A model generated the notes under the pieces. The model was not told the origin of the DNA. It ran no database searches and saw only the letters and a program-made list of their open reading frames with translations. Made by a program: the position numbers and the translations under genes. From assembly GCA_003157945.1 (NCBI GenBank), contig PMFY01000017.1, positions 1-5,227 on the forward strand: a DNA stretch of 5,227 nt. The letters run 5' to 3'. Shown in pieces: positions 1 through 5,227 of this stretch. Within the stretch, counting starts at the first letter, position 1; each line of letters opens with the position of its first letter. The stretch is from Acidimicrobiaceae bacterium. GTDB taxonomy: Bacteria > Actinomycetota > Acidimicrobiia > Acidimicrobiales > RAAP-2.

Positions 1-38
1 TTGGTGATGATGTCCGAGAACGAGTTGCTATGTGCCAT
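1..38 (-). CDS. N-terminal fragment of a further downstream gene
   Basis: An ATG at 38 shares one base with the preceding TGA (TGATG). The frame runs open to the window edge, giving MAHSNSFSDIIT for the 12 complete codons. A GGAG lies 10 nt upstream of the start, a little far but usable, and the junction has the same form as the one between TerL and the zinc-ribbon gene. Too little is visible to name a product; by phage gene order a head or head-assembly protein would be unsurprising, but that is a guess. Confidence 0.45.
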   Translation of the reverse strand, partial: MAHSNSFSDIIT

Positions 39-274
39 CAGTCGAAGTCTCCATCCTCATCCATCGCGGCCATCGCATCCTGTCGGGCATACGGGTCGCA
101 GATCAGTTCGGTCGAGTCCCCGCCGAACCTCGGGAAGCCATCCTTGGCAGACGGCGGTCGGTAGCCGGGGCCGTTCCCGTTGGCCCGCATACGGGCTCCG
201 GTCTCGGTGATCTCCGGCCTGCCGTTCGCAACCATGACGTCAGTCTGCCCGAACCGCGGCCCGGAGTCCAGCAT
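38..274 (-). CDS. Hypothetical 78-aa protein, in frame with the membrane gene beyond one TGA
   Basis: A 78-aa hydrophilic ORF rich in Gly, Asp, Arg and Pro, without membrane helices or recognised motifs. It ends in an acidic tail (ARQDAMAAMDEDGDFD). It begins 6 nt after the membrane gene's stop and in the same frame: TGA, CGG, GGG, ATG. The only G-rich sequence before the ATG (GGGGG, 275-279) abuts the start codon and is too close to act as an SD; the internal ATG at 235 has none either. It is therefore either translated by reinitiation from the membrane gene, made as a readthrough extension of it, or is the detached second half of a formerly single gene of about 155 codons. Its TGA overlaps the next ATG (TGATG), which supports genuine coding. 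Function unknown. Confidence 0.5.
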   Translation of the reverse strand: MLDSGPRFGQTDVMVANGRPEITETGARMRANGNGPGYRPPSAKDGFPRFGGDSTELICDPYARQDAMAAMDEDGDFD

Positions 275-280
275 CCCCCG

Positions 281-505
281 TCAAGGCTGGGGAGAAGCGA
301 CCGGGCGGGGGGCGAATCCGGTTCCGTTGGCACCGTTCCACGGGCCCCATCCACCGATGGCGATGTCGACGAGGTAGGCCAGGAAGGATGCCATGAACCA
401 GATGAACCATTGGACGGAGAACAGCATCCCGGAGGAGGCGGCACCGGCGATGATGCCGAACACGGCGAGAACGATTGCAGCGAGTAGGAACAGGGAGAGT
501 CTCAT
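281..505 (-). CDS. Small membrane protein with two transmembrane segments
   Basis: Starting at the ATG at 505 gives a 74-aa protein. It has a basic N-terminus (MRLS), a hydrophobic helix at about residues 3-24 (LSLFLLAAIVLAVFGIIAG), a short turn, and a second, aromatic-rich helix at about 28-48 (SVQWFIWFMASFLAYLVDIAI). A Gly/Trp/Asn/Pro tail follows (GGWGPWNGANGTGFAPRP). An upstream ATG at 556 would add 17 residues that do not look membrane-related. Neither start has a clear SD; 505 is preferred because the hydrophobic helix begins right after it. Two helices and small size are compatible with a class II holin-like protein or a phage envelope-acting protein, but there is no lysis gene in view, so no function is claimed. 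Its TGA is in frame with the next ORF. Confidence 0.62.
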   Translation of the reverse strand: MRLSLFLLAAIVLAVFGIIAGAASSGMLFSVQWFIWFMASFLAYLVDIAIGGWGPWNGANGTGFAPRPVASPQP

Positions 506-621
506 GGGCCGAGTCTCTACCCATTCTGAATCGAAAGCAATCGGCCTCGCGCGCATCAGTTACCGCGGACGTAAGCAGGGACTCTCGCGGTTAGCAATCG
601 GTCATTCGACCAGAGGGCAAG

Positions 622-636
622 CCGCCCGGAGGGCGG
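622..636. repeat. GC-rich perfect inverted repeat
   Basis: CCGCCC (622-627) and GGGCGG (631-636) are perfect complements around a 3-nt loop. Neither side carries a T-run, so a terminator role is weakly supported. In GC-rich DNA a 6-bp palindrome of this kind can also occur by chance. Confidence 0.4.
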
Positions 637-654
637 TGCGGCAGTGGTCTTTCC

Positions 655-672
655 CGCTCGCTTCGCTCGCTC
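655..672. repeat. Tandem 9-bp repeat (two copies)
   Basis: CGCTCGCTT (655-663) is followed directly by CGCTCGCTC (664-672), differing only in the last base. The pair is bracketed by CCGCT (654-658) and AGCGG (673-677), which can form a short stem. It may be low-complexity GC-rich sequence or a small binding site; no function can be assigned. Confidence 0.4.
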
Positions 673-737
673 AGCGGATCCCGCATCCTCACCCATTTCT
701 CAGAGCCGCATCTTGCCGCGAGCGCACCAGGACTTTT

Positions 738-758
738 CCCCCGACACTGTCGGTTGGG
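738..758. repeat. Imperfect inverted repeat
   Basis: CCGAC (741-745) pairs with GTCGG (749-753) around ACT. Three further C-G pairs (738-740 with 756-758) can form across a 2-nt TT bulge. It is flanked by TTTT at 734-737 on the plus strand, so plus-strand RNA would have the U-run before the hairpin and minus-strand RNA an A-run after it. This does not fit an intrinsic terminator in either direction. Confidence 0.35.
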
Positions 759-900
759 CGCGCACCGAGGGCCCTGCAACGGGTAGTAACACCGGTCGTG
801 GAGACCCGGGCGGAGGGGCTATCGGGAGGGGTCCGCACCTTCCGACACACCCTGGGGATATGCTGGGGAAGGATACGAAACCCGGCAGGTCTTGTACTCC

Positions 901-937
901 CGAACGATCCCCCGCCATCCGTGGTGGGGGATCTTCG
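901..937. terminator. Long hairpin after the packaging-portal block, possible terminator or RNA processing site
   Basis: The arms are CGAA, GATCCCCC and CCA on the left against TGG, GGGGGATC and TTCG on the right, around a 4-nt loop (918-921). One base (905) is bulged. The pair 914/925 is G-U in plus-strand RNA but a C-A mismatch in minus-strand RNA. That gives about 15 Watson-Crick pairs. It lies 21 nt past the stop of the last gene of the block, where a terminator would be expected. Neither side has a T-tract (the minus strand continues GGAGTACAAG), so it is not a classical Rho-independent terminator. U-less hairpin terminators, a 3'-end stabiliser or a processing site are alternatives. Confidence 0.5.
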
Positions 938-958
938 CGTCTGCAGTTGCTGGCCTAC

Positions 959-1153
959 TCAGATGTTGGTCTCCGCCTCCCACTTGCCGTAGTAGGTGCC
1001 GTCCTCGTCCTGTTGCCAGGAGTAGACGTGGTTCTCGAACTTGGAACCGGGAGCCGCAGGGACCTCTACGAACAGTCCCTTGAGCGGAACCTCCACGCCG
1101 TCGAACGGTCCTCCTCGGAGCAATGCGTGAGTTGGTCTGGTGTCAGTGTTCAT
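959..1153 (-). CDS. Small conserved hypothetical protein with GGPxDG motif
   Basis: This 64-aa protein starts 11 nt inside the portal gene, with AGGA 7 nt upstream of the ATG (1161-1164) and a further AAAGGA before that. It contains HALLRGGPFDGVEVPL (residues 9-24) and a C-terminal half with alternating aromatic and hydrophobic residues (NHVYSWQQDEDGTYYGKWEA), suggesting a small all-beta fold. From memory, short proteins with an N-terminal 'GGPxDG' and a late 'Y..DG.Y' recur in actinobacteria and their phages, without a known function. No signal peptide, membrane segment or catalytic motif is visible. Its place at the end of the coupled packaging-portal block suggests co-expression with the portal. 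A strong hairpin begins 21 nt past its stop. The coding call rests on the SD, the overlap and the protein-like composition. Confidence 0.77.
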   Translation of the reverse strand: MNTDTRPTHALLRGGPFDGVEVPLKGLFVEVPAAPGSKFENHVYSWQQDEDGTYYGKWEAETNI

Positions 1154-2987
1154 GACCTGTTCCTGGTCCTTTCGCTTGTGGTTTTCCGACGCTTCCCTTG
1201 GCCTGTGAAGCTGCTGCCGCCGCCGCTATCTGTTGCTGCTGCATCCGCTGGAGCACCGCCTCCCAGTCGGTGACCTGATGGGCCTGCAGGACAAACTGCT
1301 GGTCGACAGCGTGCATGGCGAACAGGGCGTCGGCTTCCGCGATGCGGGCCTGCCGGGAGGTCGGTCGGTCCGACCCGGCCGAGACGTTCAGCGAGAACGT
1401 CAGGGGGGTCAGGTCGTACTTGCCCGTCTCCATATCGCGACTCGGGGAGTAGAAGTGCCTCGAGGCGAGGAGCAGGGACGTGTCCGCACCCTTGTCGCCC
1501 ACGATCGCCACCACCCGGGGGGTCGTGTAGTTCTGGGCGATGAGATGGCAGAGCAACGTGCCCGACGTCGTGAGGGCCAGTTCCATGTTCCGCTGGCTGG
1601 CCCGGATGGACACGAACCCCGCCTCCTGGGCCGACTGCATCGTCTGGGCCGCCTGGCGACCGGTGGACAGTGCGCCCTTCTGGGCCTGGCTGAGACCGGA
1701 GATGTTCTCCATGATCTGCCGCCAGAGGTTGATGAGACCCATGACGTCACCGGACATCTGCGGCGGCGGGAGCCACGAGGGCTTGGCGCCCTGCGTGTTG
1801 GCCACGGCCGAGTCCATGGTCAGTCGGGCGCCGGCCCGGTTGATGATCTGGGTCCGTCCGAGACCGGAGTTGGCGACGTCCATGAAGATCGGGTTACCGG
1901 TGAGCTCGGCCGAGCTCTGCATGGCTTGGAGCAGGCGGTCGATGGCCACCTGGCACGGGGCCAGGTACGTGACGATGGGCACCGGCCAGAACTCCCCGGT
2001 CTCGTCATCGACGTAGCGCGAGTACGGGTGGTGGTTGTGCTGCCACAGGTCGGTGGCCGTGGTGTCGAGCAGGACGTGACGGCCGGAGTAGACCACGACG
2101 CGCCATTCGTCGGAGACCACCATCTCGGTCTCGCCCTGCAACGGGTCGGTGGTCTTGCGCTCCGAGACGACGTTCTCCCGGATCCAGCACTCGTAGACGT
2201 TGACGCCGTCCATGAGCACGTCCTCGGCCGGCTGAGTGCCCTGTCCCGGCCGGCCCCACGGCGTCCCCTCGTTGCCGGGGATGTTGCCCGGGACCACCAT
2301 GCGGTCGGCCATGTTGCCGTTCGGCGTCGGGCGGCGGGGCAGTGCCCCGGTGTCCCCGGTCATGGCCGCGTCCTCGAGGAGCGCCCGGGAGGTCTCGGGG
2401 AACTTCCGCTCGAGCTCGTCGTAAGTCATGCGACGGACCTCGAACAAGTAGCTCAGGTCGTCCATGCTGGTCGCGTTGGGATCGGGGTAGATCAGCCACG
2501 GGTCGATCCGCTTGAGCGTCACGTCACCGAGTCCCCCGGCCTGACCGGAGTCCCAGCACGACTTGAGGATCCCCGCACCGCACAGGGCCGAGTCCCACAG
2601 GATCAGCGTCTGCTGGCGATACCACCCCTGGGTCTGCCACGACGAGGCGAGGAGGAGCTCCATGTGGTGGGAGACCTTCTGCTCGAACTGGGCGTACTGG
2701 CTCTGCGGGTCGACGGCCGGGTAGACGGTGAAGTCCACCTTCTGGTCGGTCATCCAGGCGATCCGGTTACGGATGATCGGGTAGATTTCCGAGTCCTTCA
2801 CCCCGGACCCGGGACGGAGCGACGACCCCGATCCGCGGTTGAAGGTCAGTCGGTAGTTCCGGACCCACTCCGCATGGCGGGAGGCCTTGGCGTCCTTGGC
2901 CTGCTGGTAGAGCTCGTCCAGCTTGGCCGTAAGCAGGTACATCTCGAACTCGTCGAGCTCGGCCTCATCGGGAGCGATCATGGTCAT
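1143..2987 (-). CDS. Phage portal protein
   Basis: A 614-aa protein, long enough for a full portal. Portals form a dodecameric ring at one head vertex: the DNA channel, the docking site for TerL and the base for connector proteins. Supporting features: an N-terminal helical region (about 9-45); YPIIRNRIAWMTDQKVDFTVYP (69-90), typical of portal clip/wing entry; the segment around WDSALCGAGILKSCWD (131-146) leading to GDVTLKRIDPWLIYPDP (154-170), where 'x-DP-x-x-x-x-x-DP' is common in P22-like and related portals; and MTYDELERKFP (187-197). Residues 210-255 are Gly/Pro-rich and probably a loop. The C-terminus carries QQQQ, an Ala-rich run (583-593) and a flexible tail. The start at 2987 has AGGGA 7 nt upstream and an ATGA overlap with the zinc-ribbon gene; Met3 (2981) is a less likely alternative. 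The position after TerL agrees. The exact portal subfamily is not settled. Confidence 0.92.
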   Translation of the reverse strand: MTMIAPDEAELDEFEMYLLTAKLDELYQQAKDAKASRHAEWVRNYRLTFNRGSGSSLRPGSGVKDSEIYPIIRNRIAWMTDQKVDFTVYPAVDPQSQYAQFEQKVSHHMELLLASSWQTQGWYRQQTLILWDSALCGAGILKSCWDSGQAGGLGDVTLKRIDPWLIYPDPNATSMDDLSYLFEVRRMTYDELERKFPETSRALLEDAAMTGDTGALPRRPTPNGNMADRMVVPGNIPGNEGTPWGRPGQGTQPAEDVLMDGVNVYECWIRENVVSERKTTDPLQGETEMVVSDEWRVVVYSGRHVLLDTTATDLWQHNHHPYSRYVDDETGEFWPVPIVTYLAPCQVAIDRLLQAMQSSAELTGNPIFMDVANSGLGRTQIINRAGARLTMDSAVANTQGAKPSWLPPPQMSGDVMGLINLWRQIMENISGLSQAQKGALSTGRQAAQTMQSAQEAGFVSIRASQRNMELALTTSGTLLCHLIAQNYTTPRVVAIVGDKGADTSLLLASRHFYSPSRDMETGKYDLTPLTFSLNVSAGSDRPTSRQARIAEADALFAMHAVDQQFVLQAHQVTDWEAVLQRMQQQQIAAAAAASQAKGSVGKPQAKGPGTGHEH

Positions 2988-3334
2988 GGCTGAATCCCTG
3001 CTTTCGACTTCTCCTCTTTCATGCGGTCAATATCCGCATCGGTGATTCCACAGGCGTCCTTGTCGCGGTAGTCGACGGGTTGGATGTCGACCGCCATCCC
3101 GGACTCCCTCGACTGGCGCTCGGACTCCCGGGCGAACTCACTCTTGAGCTCAGCCATCGACCCGACGTACTTGCCGACCGAAGGGTTGTAGCCGCCGGTG
3201 AACGAACTGGCCTGCGTGCGAACCCTCCATCGACGGCGGCTCGAGAGGCCGCAGTTGGGGCACGGGTGGCGGTCGCCACGCTGCATCGTCTCGAAGTGAC
3301 CGCACGAGTCGCACATGTACTCATAGAAGGGCAT
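2984..3334 (-). CDS. FmdB-like zinc-ribbon protein
   Basis: A 116-aa protein whose N-terminus matches the FmdB/CxxC zinc-ribbon pattern: MPFYEYMCDSCGHFE, with Cys8-x2-Cys11 and a second pair Cys25-x2-Cys28 (CPNCG), expected to bind one zinc. A basic patch follows (SSRRRWRVR, about 30-38), then a charged, probably helical region rich in E/R/S (about 60-78) and a C-terminus reading DIDRMKEEKSKAGIQP. FmdB-type ribbons are annotated as putative regulators, but their biochemical role in phages is not established. The ATG shares one base with the TerL stop (TGATG), and the gene's own TGA overlaps the portal start by 4 nt, so it should be translated in step with both. The SD is only partial (GGTGGG, 5 nt before the ATG), which fits reinitiation. 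A packaging or head-assembly accessory role is inferred from position only. Confidence 0.87.
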   Translation of the reverse strand: MPFYEYMCDSCGHFETMQRGDRHPCPNCGLSSRRRWRVRTQASSFTGGYNPSVGKYVGSMAELKSEFARESERQSRESGMAVDIQPVDYRDKDACGITDADIDRMKEEKSKAGIQP

Positions 3335-5046
3335 CAGTACCCACCGTCATCCATCGCGTCCCACCATGGAACTCCCCCGATGTCGTTGTGCTGCCGCGGC
3401 GCCACAGCGGCAGGCGGCTCGAACACGTTGCCGGCGAGCTCGAGCTTGTAGGACTGGAACATCTCATCGGGGTCACGGGCACCCTCGAGCTCGAGGCAGA
3501 TGGTCCCGACCGCGATGGCCAGCGACGTGACCGCGTCGTCCTTGCCCTTCTCCGACGCCGGTCCGAGTTCGCCATAGCGCAACGATACATAGTTGGCCAT
3601 CTGGTCGTAGGTGACCTCGTCGTGAATCGTGAGCATCTTCTGTCCGAGCAGGTCGATCACGAAGGCGATGGCCATCTGCTTGCGCTGCCAGTTCATCGAC
3701 CACCCGAAGGAGTTGGTCATCGACCCGGGCAGGCGGTCGGCCTGCCGGTAGCGCCAGACGTTCGGGTAGAACATCTTGGACGTGAGGATGTTGATGGACG
3801 AGAGCCCACCACCCTCGATCTCGCAGTTGACCGTGGCCGTGTTGTAGTAGTACCCGAGCTCGGCCAGGCGGTCCGCGAAGGCCACCGGCTCGCAGTGCCC
3901 GTGCCAGACGGCCACCTGCTCGAACGTGTGGCGGTTGAGCACCTGGATACAGGCGGGATCCCCCCACGTCGTCCGGGTCGGGTCGCCGGCCACGACGTAC
4001 TTTTGGGACGGGTGCGGGTGCTTGAAGATCGTCAGGTTGGTGGTCGAGTCCTTGTGGAACCGGCCCTGGGGCTGGGTCGGGTCCCGGATGGGCGAGATAT
4101 ACCCCTGGGATCCCTTGCGCTCGTCGTAGCACTCGTCGAGCCGGTCGAGCGGGAAGATGTTGCGGCCGGTGGTCAGGAACGCCTCGTGGTCGTCGTTCGG
4201 GTACTCCTGCTGGAACTGGGAGACGTCGTTGCCGCACTTGTTCCGGATGCACCACCGGCGCCACGCCAGCTGCGGGAGACCGATCCCGTCGAACTTGGCC
4301 ATCATCTCCCGCTCGTCCTTGGTCAGATCCCCGTAGCCGAGGGTCGTCTCGGGAAACGAATACTCCTCGTGCAGAAACCAGGGGAAGAACAGGGGGATGT
4401 AGTCCGAGTCACCGGCCTTGGCGGCGAACCACTCCTGGTGGAACCAGTTGCCCGCACCGTTGGCGGTGGACTCGAGCACGACGATGGTGCCCGGCTTGTC
4501 AGGGACGGCCTGCTTGAGCGAGAGCATCAGTCCCTCGGGGTCGGGGTAGAACGCGACCTCCGAGCAATGGACGGCGTGGATGGTCTGGCCACGGCCGACC
4601 TCCTGGCCCTTGGCGGTGGCGATCTTCATCGACGACCCGGTCTCGTTCCATGCCAGCCGGCGGACGGACTTGTGGGACTCGGTGAACAGGGCCTTGAAGG
4701 GCCAGTTGTCCCACATCAGCTTGGTCATCTCGAACAGGTACTCCGAGTCCGCCGTCGACTTCGACAGCACGAGGGAGTTGGCGCCCGGGTGCATGAAGCA
4801 CCAGTTGAGGAGGACCGCCTCCGAGACCGTAGAGATACCCAGCTGCCGGCCCTTGAGCACGATGAGCCGGATGGGCTTGCCGGCGTTGTAGAGCTCCTGG
4901 ATCTTCGCCGCGAACTGCTTTTGCGCCCAGGCGAACGGCGTCTCGAGATCCAACGGCTCAATCGTCAGATCCTTGGTTTTGATCTTCATCTGCCGCAGTA
5001 GAGGCGACAAACGCATCTGGGTCTTGGACTGCAAGGTCGTCGTCAT
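3334..5046 (-). CDS. terL: Phage terminase large subunit (packaging ATPase-nuclease)
   Basis: TerL is the cytoplasmic motor that cuts concatemeric phage DNA and pumps it through the portal into the prohead. At 570 aa it has the usual full-length two-domain layout. N-terminal ATPase: a deviant Walker A at residues 65-73 (KGRQLGIST, lysine ahead of the loop instead of the classical GK[ST]); a Walker B-like strand ending in CSEVAF (161-166), with E163 the likely catalytic glutamate; and the coupling motif ESTANG (192-197). C-terminal RNase H-like nuclease: D355 in VVAGDPT, E409 in CEIEGGG, and D503/D504 in KGKDDAV form the expected acidic metal-binding set. The start at 5046 is chosen for its GGAGG site; residues 11 (5016) and 20 (4989) are possible later starts. 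The TGA overlaps the next gene's ATG by one base. No frameshift or missing catalytic residue is visible. Confidence 0.97.
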   Translation of the reverse strand: MTTTLQSKTQMRLSPLLRQMKIKTKDLTIEPLDLETPFAWAQKQFAAKIQELYNAGKPIRLIVLKGRQLGISTVSEAVLLNWCFMHPGANSLVLSKSTADSEYLFEMTKLMWDNWPFKALFTESHKSVRRLAWNETGSSMKIATAKGQEVGRGQTIHAVHCSEVAFYPDPEGLMLSLKQAVPDKPGTIVVLESTANGAGNWFHQEWFAAKAGDSDYIPLFFPWFLHEEYSFPETTLGYGDLTKDEREMMAKFDGIGLPQLAWRRWCIRNKCGNDVSQFQQEYPNDDHEAFLTTGRNIFPLDRLDECYDERKGSQGYISPIRDPTQPQGRFHKDSTTNLTIFKHPHPSQKYVVAGDPTRTTWGDPACIQVLNRHTFEQVAVWHGHCEPVAFADRLAELGYYYNTATVNCEIEGGGLSSINILTSKMFYPNVWRYRQADRLPGSMTNSFGWSMNWQRKQMAIAFVIDLLGQKMLTIHDEVTYDQMANYVSLRYGELGPASEKGKDDAVTSLAIAVGTICLELEGARDPDEMFQSYKLELAGNVFEPPAAVAPRQHNDIGGVPWWDAMDDGGY

Positions 5047-5227
5047 CTCCGCCTCCGGTCATCTGTCCCATGAGATCCAGCACGTCCTGGCGGAGATTGC
5101 CGATGGTCTCCGGGTTCTGACGGGCGGTGAGTGACATCGTCTTGGACAGGATGGCCATGATGAACCGGGTCCGCACCGAATAGGGGGCGTCGTAGATCAT
5201 GGTCTTGGCCTGCTCGAACGCCTCCCA
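4958..5227 (-). CDS. Partial gene upstream of TerL (C-terminal part; candidate small terminase subunit)
   Basis: The minus-strand frame is open to the window edge, so the gene begins outside; 89 codons are visible before the TGA at 4960-4958. An ATG at 5200 is probably internal: the nine codons above it (WEAFEQAKT) read like the same helical protein, and no Shine-Dalgarno sequence sits at a usable distance. The visible part starts with a probably helical stretch (about 50 residues, including IGNLRQDVLDLMGQMTG) and ends in a very acidic, probably disordered tail (GGGDDDDLAVQDPDAF, then DEDQNQGSDD). Its last 89 nt overlap the TerL start in another frame. I do not recognise a family. In many tailed phages the gene directly before TerL encodes the small terminase subunit that recognises DNA for packaging, so that is the leading guess from position. 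Coding is fairly certain; function is not. Confidence 0.72.
   Translation of the reverse strand, partial: WEAFEQAKTMIYDAPYSVRTRFIMAILSKTMSLTARQNPETIGNLRQDVLDLMGQMTGGGDDDDLAVQDPDAFVASTAADEDQNQGSDD
5052..5056 (-). promoter_or_regulatory. Shine-Dalgarno sequence of TerL
   Basis: GGAGG lies 5 nt before the ATG at 5046, inside the upstream gene. The alternative in-frame ATGs at 5016 and 4989 have no comparable sequence upstream, so this site decides the start even though it implies an 89-nt overlap. Confidence 0.75.

Larger units (their letters stand above)
506..958. other. Gene-poor gap with hairpins and short direct repeats
   Basis: About 450 nt lie between the 64-aa gene and the chosen start of the membrane protein (about 400 nt if the latter begins at 556). 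I see no convincing gene on either strand. The open frames here give arginine- and proline-rich, motif-free translations with no good ribosome sites, and I could not fold a tRNA. What it does hold: a long hairpin (901-937), an inverted repeat around 738-758, a GC hairpin at 622-636, a tandem 9-mer at 655-672, and two pairs of 7-nt direct repeats (812-831 and 852-869). An AT-richer patch at 514-541 contains TTGCTT and TAGAGA 15 nt apart on the minus strand, at best a weak promoter for the downstream genes. The region probably separates two transcription units or carries an RNA or binding site. Confidence 0.6.

Noticed and set aside
240..524. A 94-codon minus-strand frame overlapping the membrane gene
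   Set aside because: It is a His/Arg-rich out-of-frame reading of the membrane gene, which has clear transmembrane helices in the other frame.
514..540. A sigma70-like promoter (TTGCTT, 15 nt, TAGAGA) on the minus strand before the membrane gene
   Set aside because: The -10 element is a poor match and the spacing is short; not enough to annotate as a promoter, though the AT-richer patch is notable.
600..611. GGTC-ATTC-GACC as a possible tRNA T-arm
   Set aside because: The stem is only 4 bp with a 4-nt loop, and no acceptor, D or anticodon arms could be fitted around it.
591..918. Minus-strand frames of 62 and 72 codons inside the gap
   Set aside because: Arg-, Pro- and Ser-rich translations, no SD found and no motif; one runs through the tandem 9-mer, producing a repetitive SERSERER string.
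393..992. A 199-codon plus-strand frame crossing the gap
   Set aside because: It overlaps the membrane gene antisense and the end of the 64-aa gene, is Arg/Pro/Ser-rich without domains, and has no good ribosome site.
644..1273. A 209-codon plus-strand frame over the gap and the portal end
   Set aside because: Composition is low-complexity and its hydrophobic C-terminal part is antisense to the 64-aa and portal genes; no SD or homology-like motif.
1233..2993. A 586-codon open frame on the plus strand opposite the portal gene
   Set aside because: It mirrors the portal coding frame, is rich in Val, Gly, Arg, His and Leu with no recognisable domain, and is the usual by-product of high-GC codon bias on the opposite strand.
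3388..5001. A 537-codon open frame on the plus strand opposite TerL
   Set aside because: Same reason: antisense shadow of a gene with intact TerL motifs; the translation is repetitive in Val/Leu/Gly/Arg and has no motif.

Overview
The window is a GC-rich piece of a tailed double-stranded DNA phage (Caudoviricetes) genome or prophage. It covers the start of the DNA-packaging and head region. All convincing genes lie on the minus strand, so transcription runs from high to low coordinates. High GC, GC-rich codon choice, an FmdB-type zinc ribbon inside the packaging block and a short 'GGPxDG' protein fit a phage of a GC-rich actinobacterial host. That host call is inference; nothing here proves it.

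Read in the direction of transcription, the window holds: (1) the C-terminal part of a gene entering from beyond 5227, a candidate small terminase subunit by position; (2) the large terminase (TerL, 570 aa) with intact ATPase and nuclease signatures, starting 89 nt inside gene 1; (3) a 116-aa FmdB-like zinc-ribbon protein, coupled to TerL by a TGATG junction; (4) a 614-aa portal protein, coupled by an ATGA overlap; (5) a 64-aa conserved small protein overlapping the portal end by 11 nt. Next comes a gap of about 400-450 nt without a convincing gene. It holds a long hairpin 21 nt past gene 5, smaller inverted repeats and short direct repeats. After it come (6) a small membrane protein with two transmembrane segments; (7) a soluble 78-aa ORF in the same frame as gene 6, separated by one TGA; and (8) the first codons of another gene leaving at position 1, joined by a second TGATG junction.

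The two ends of the packaging machine are encoded together: TerL cuts and translocates DNA, and the portal ring is the channel it docks on. The tight overlaps across genes 1-5 suggest one translationally coupled operon. The hairpin and gap probably mark a transcriptional or processing boundary before genes 6-8. The points most worth a second look are the in-frame TGA between genes 6 and 7, the structured gap, the long overlap at the TerL start, and the zinc-ribbon gene between TerL and portal.
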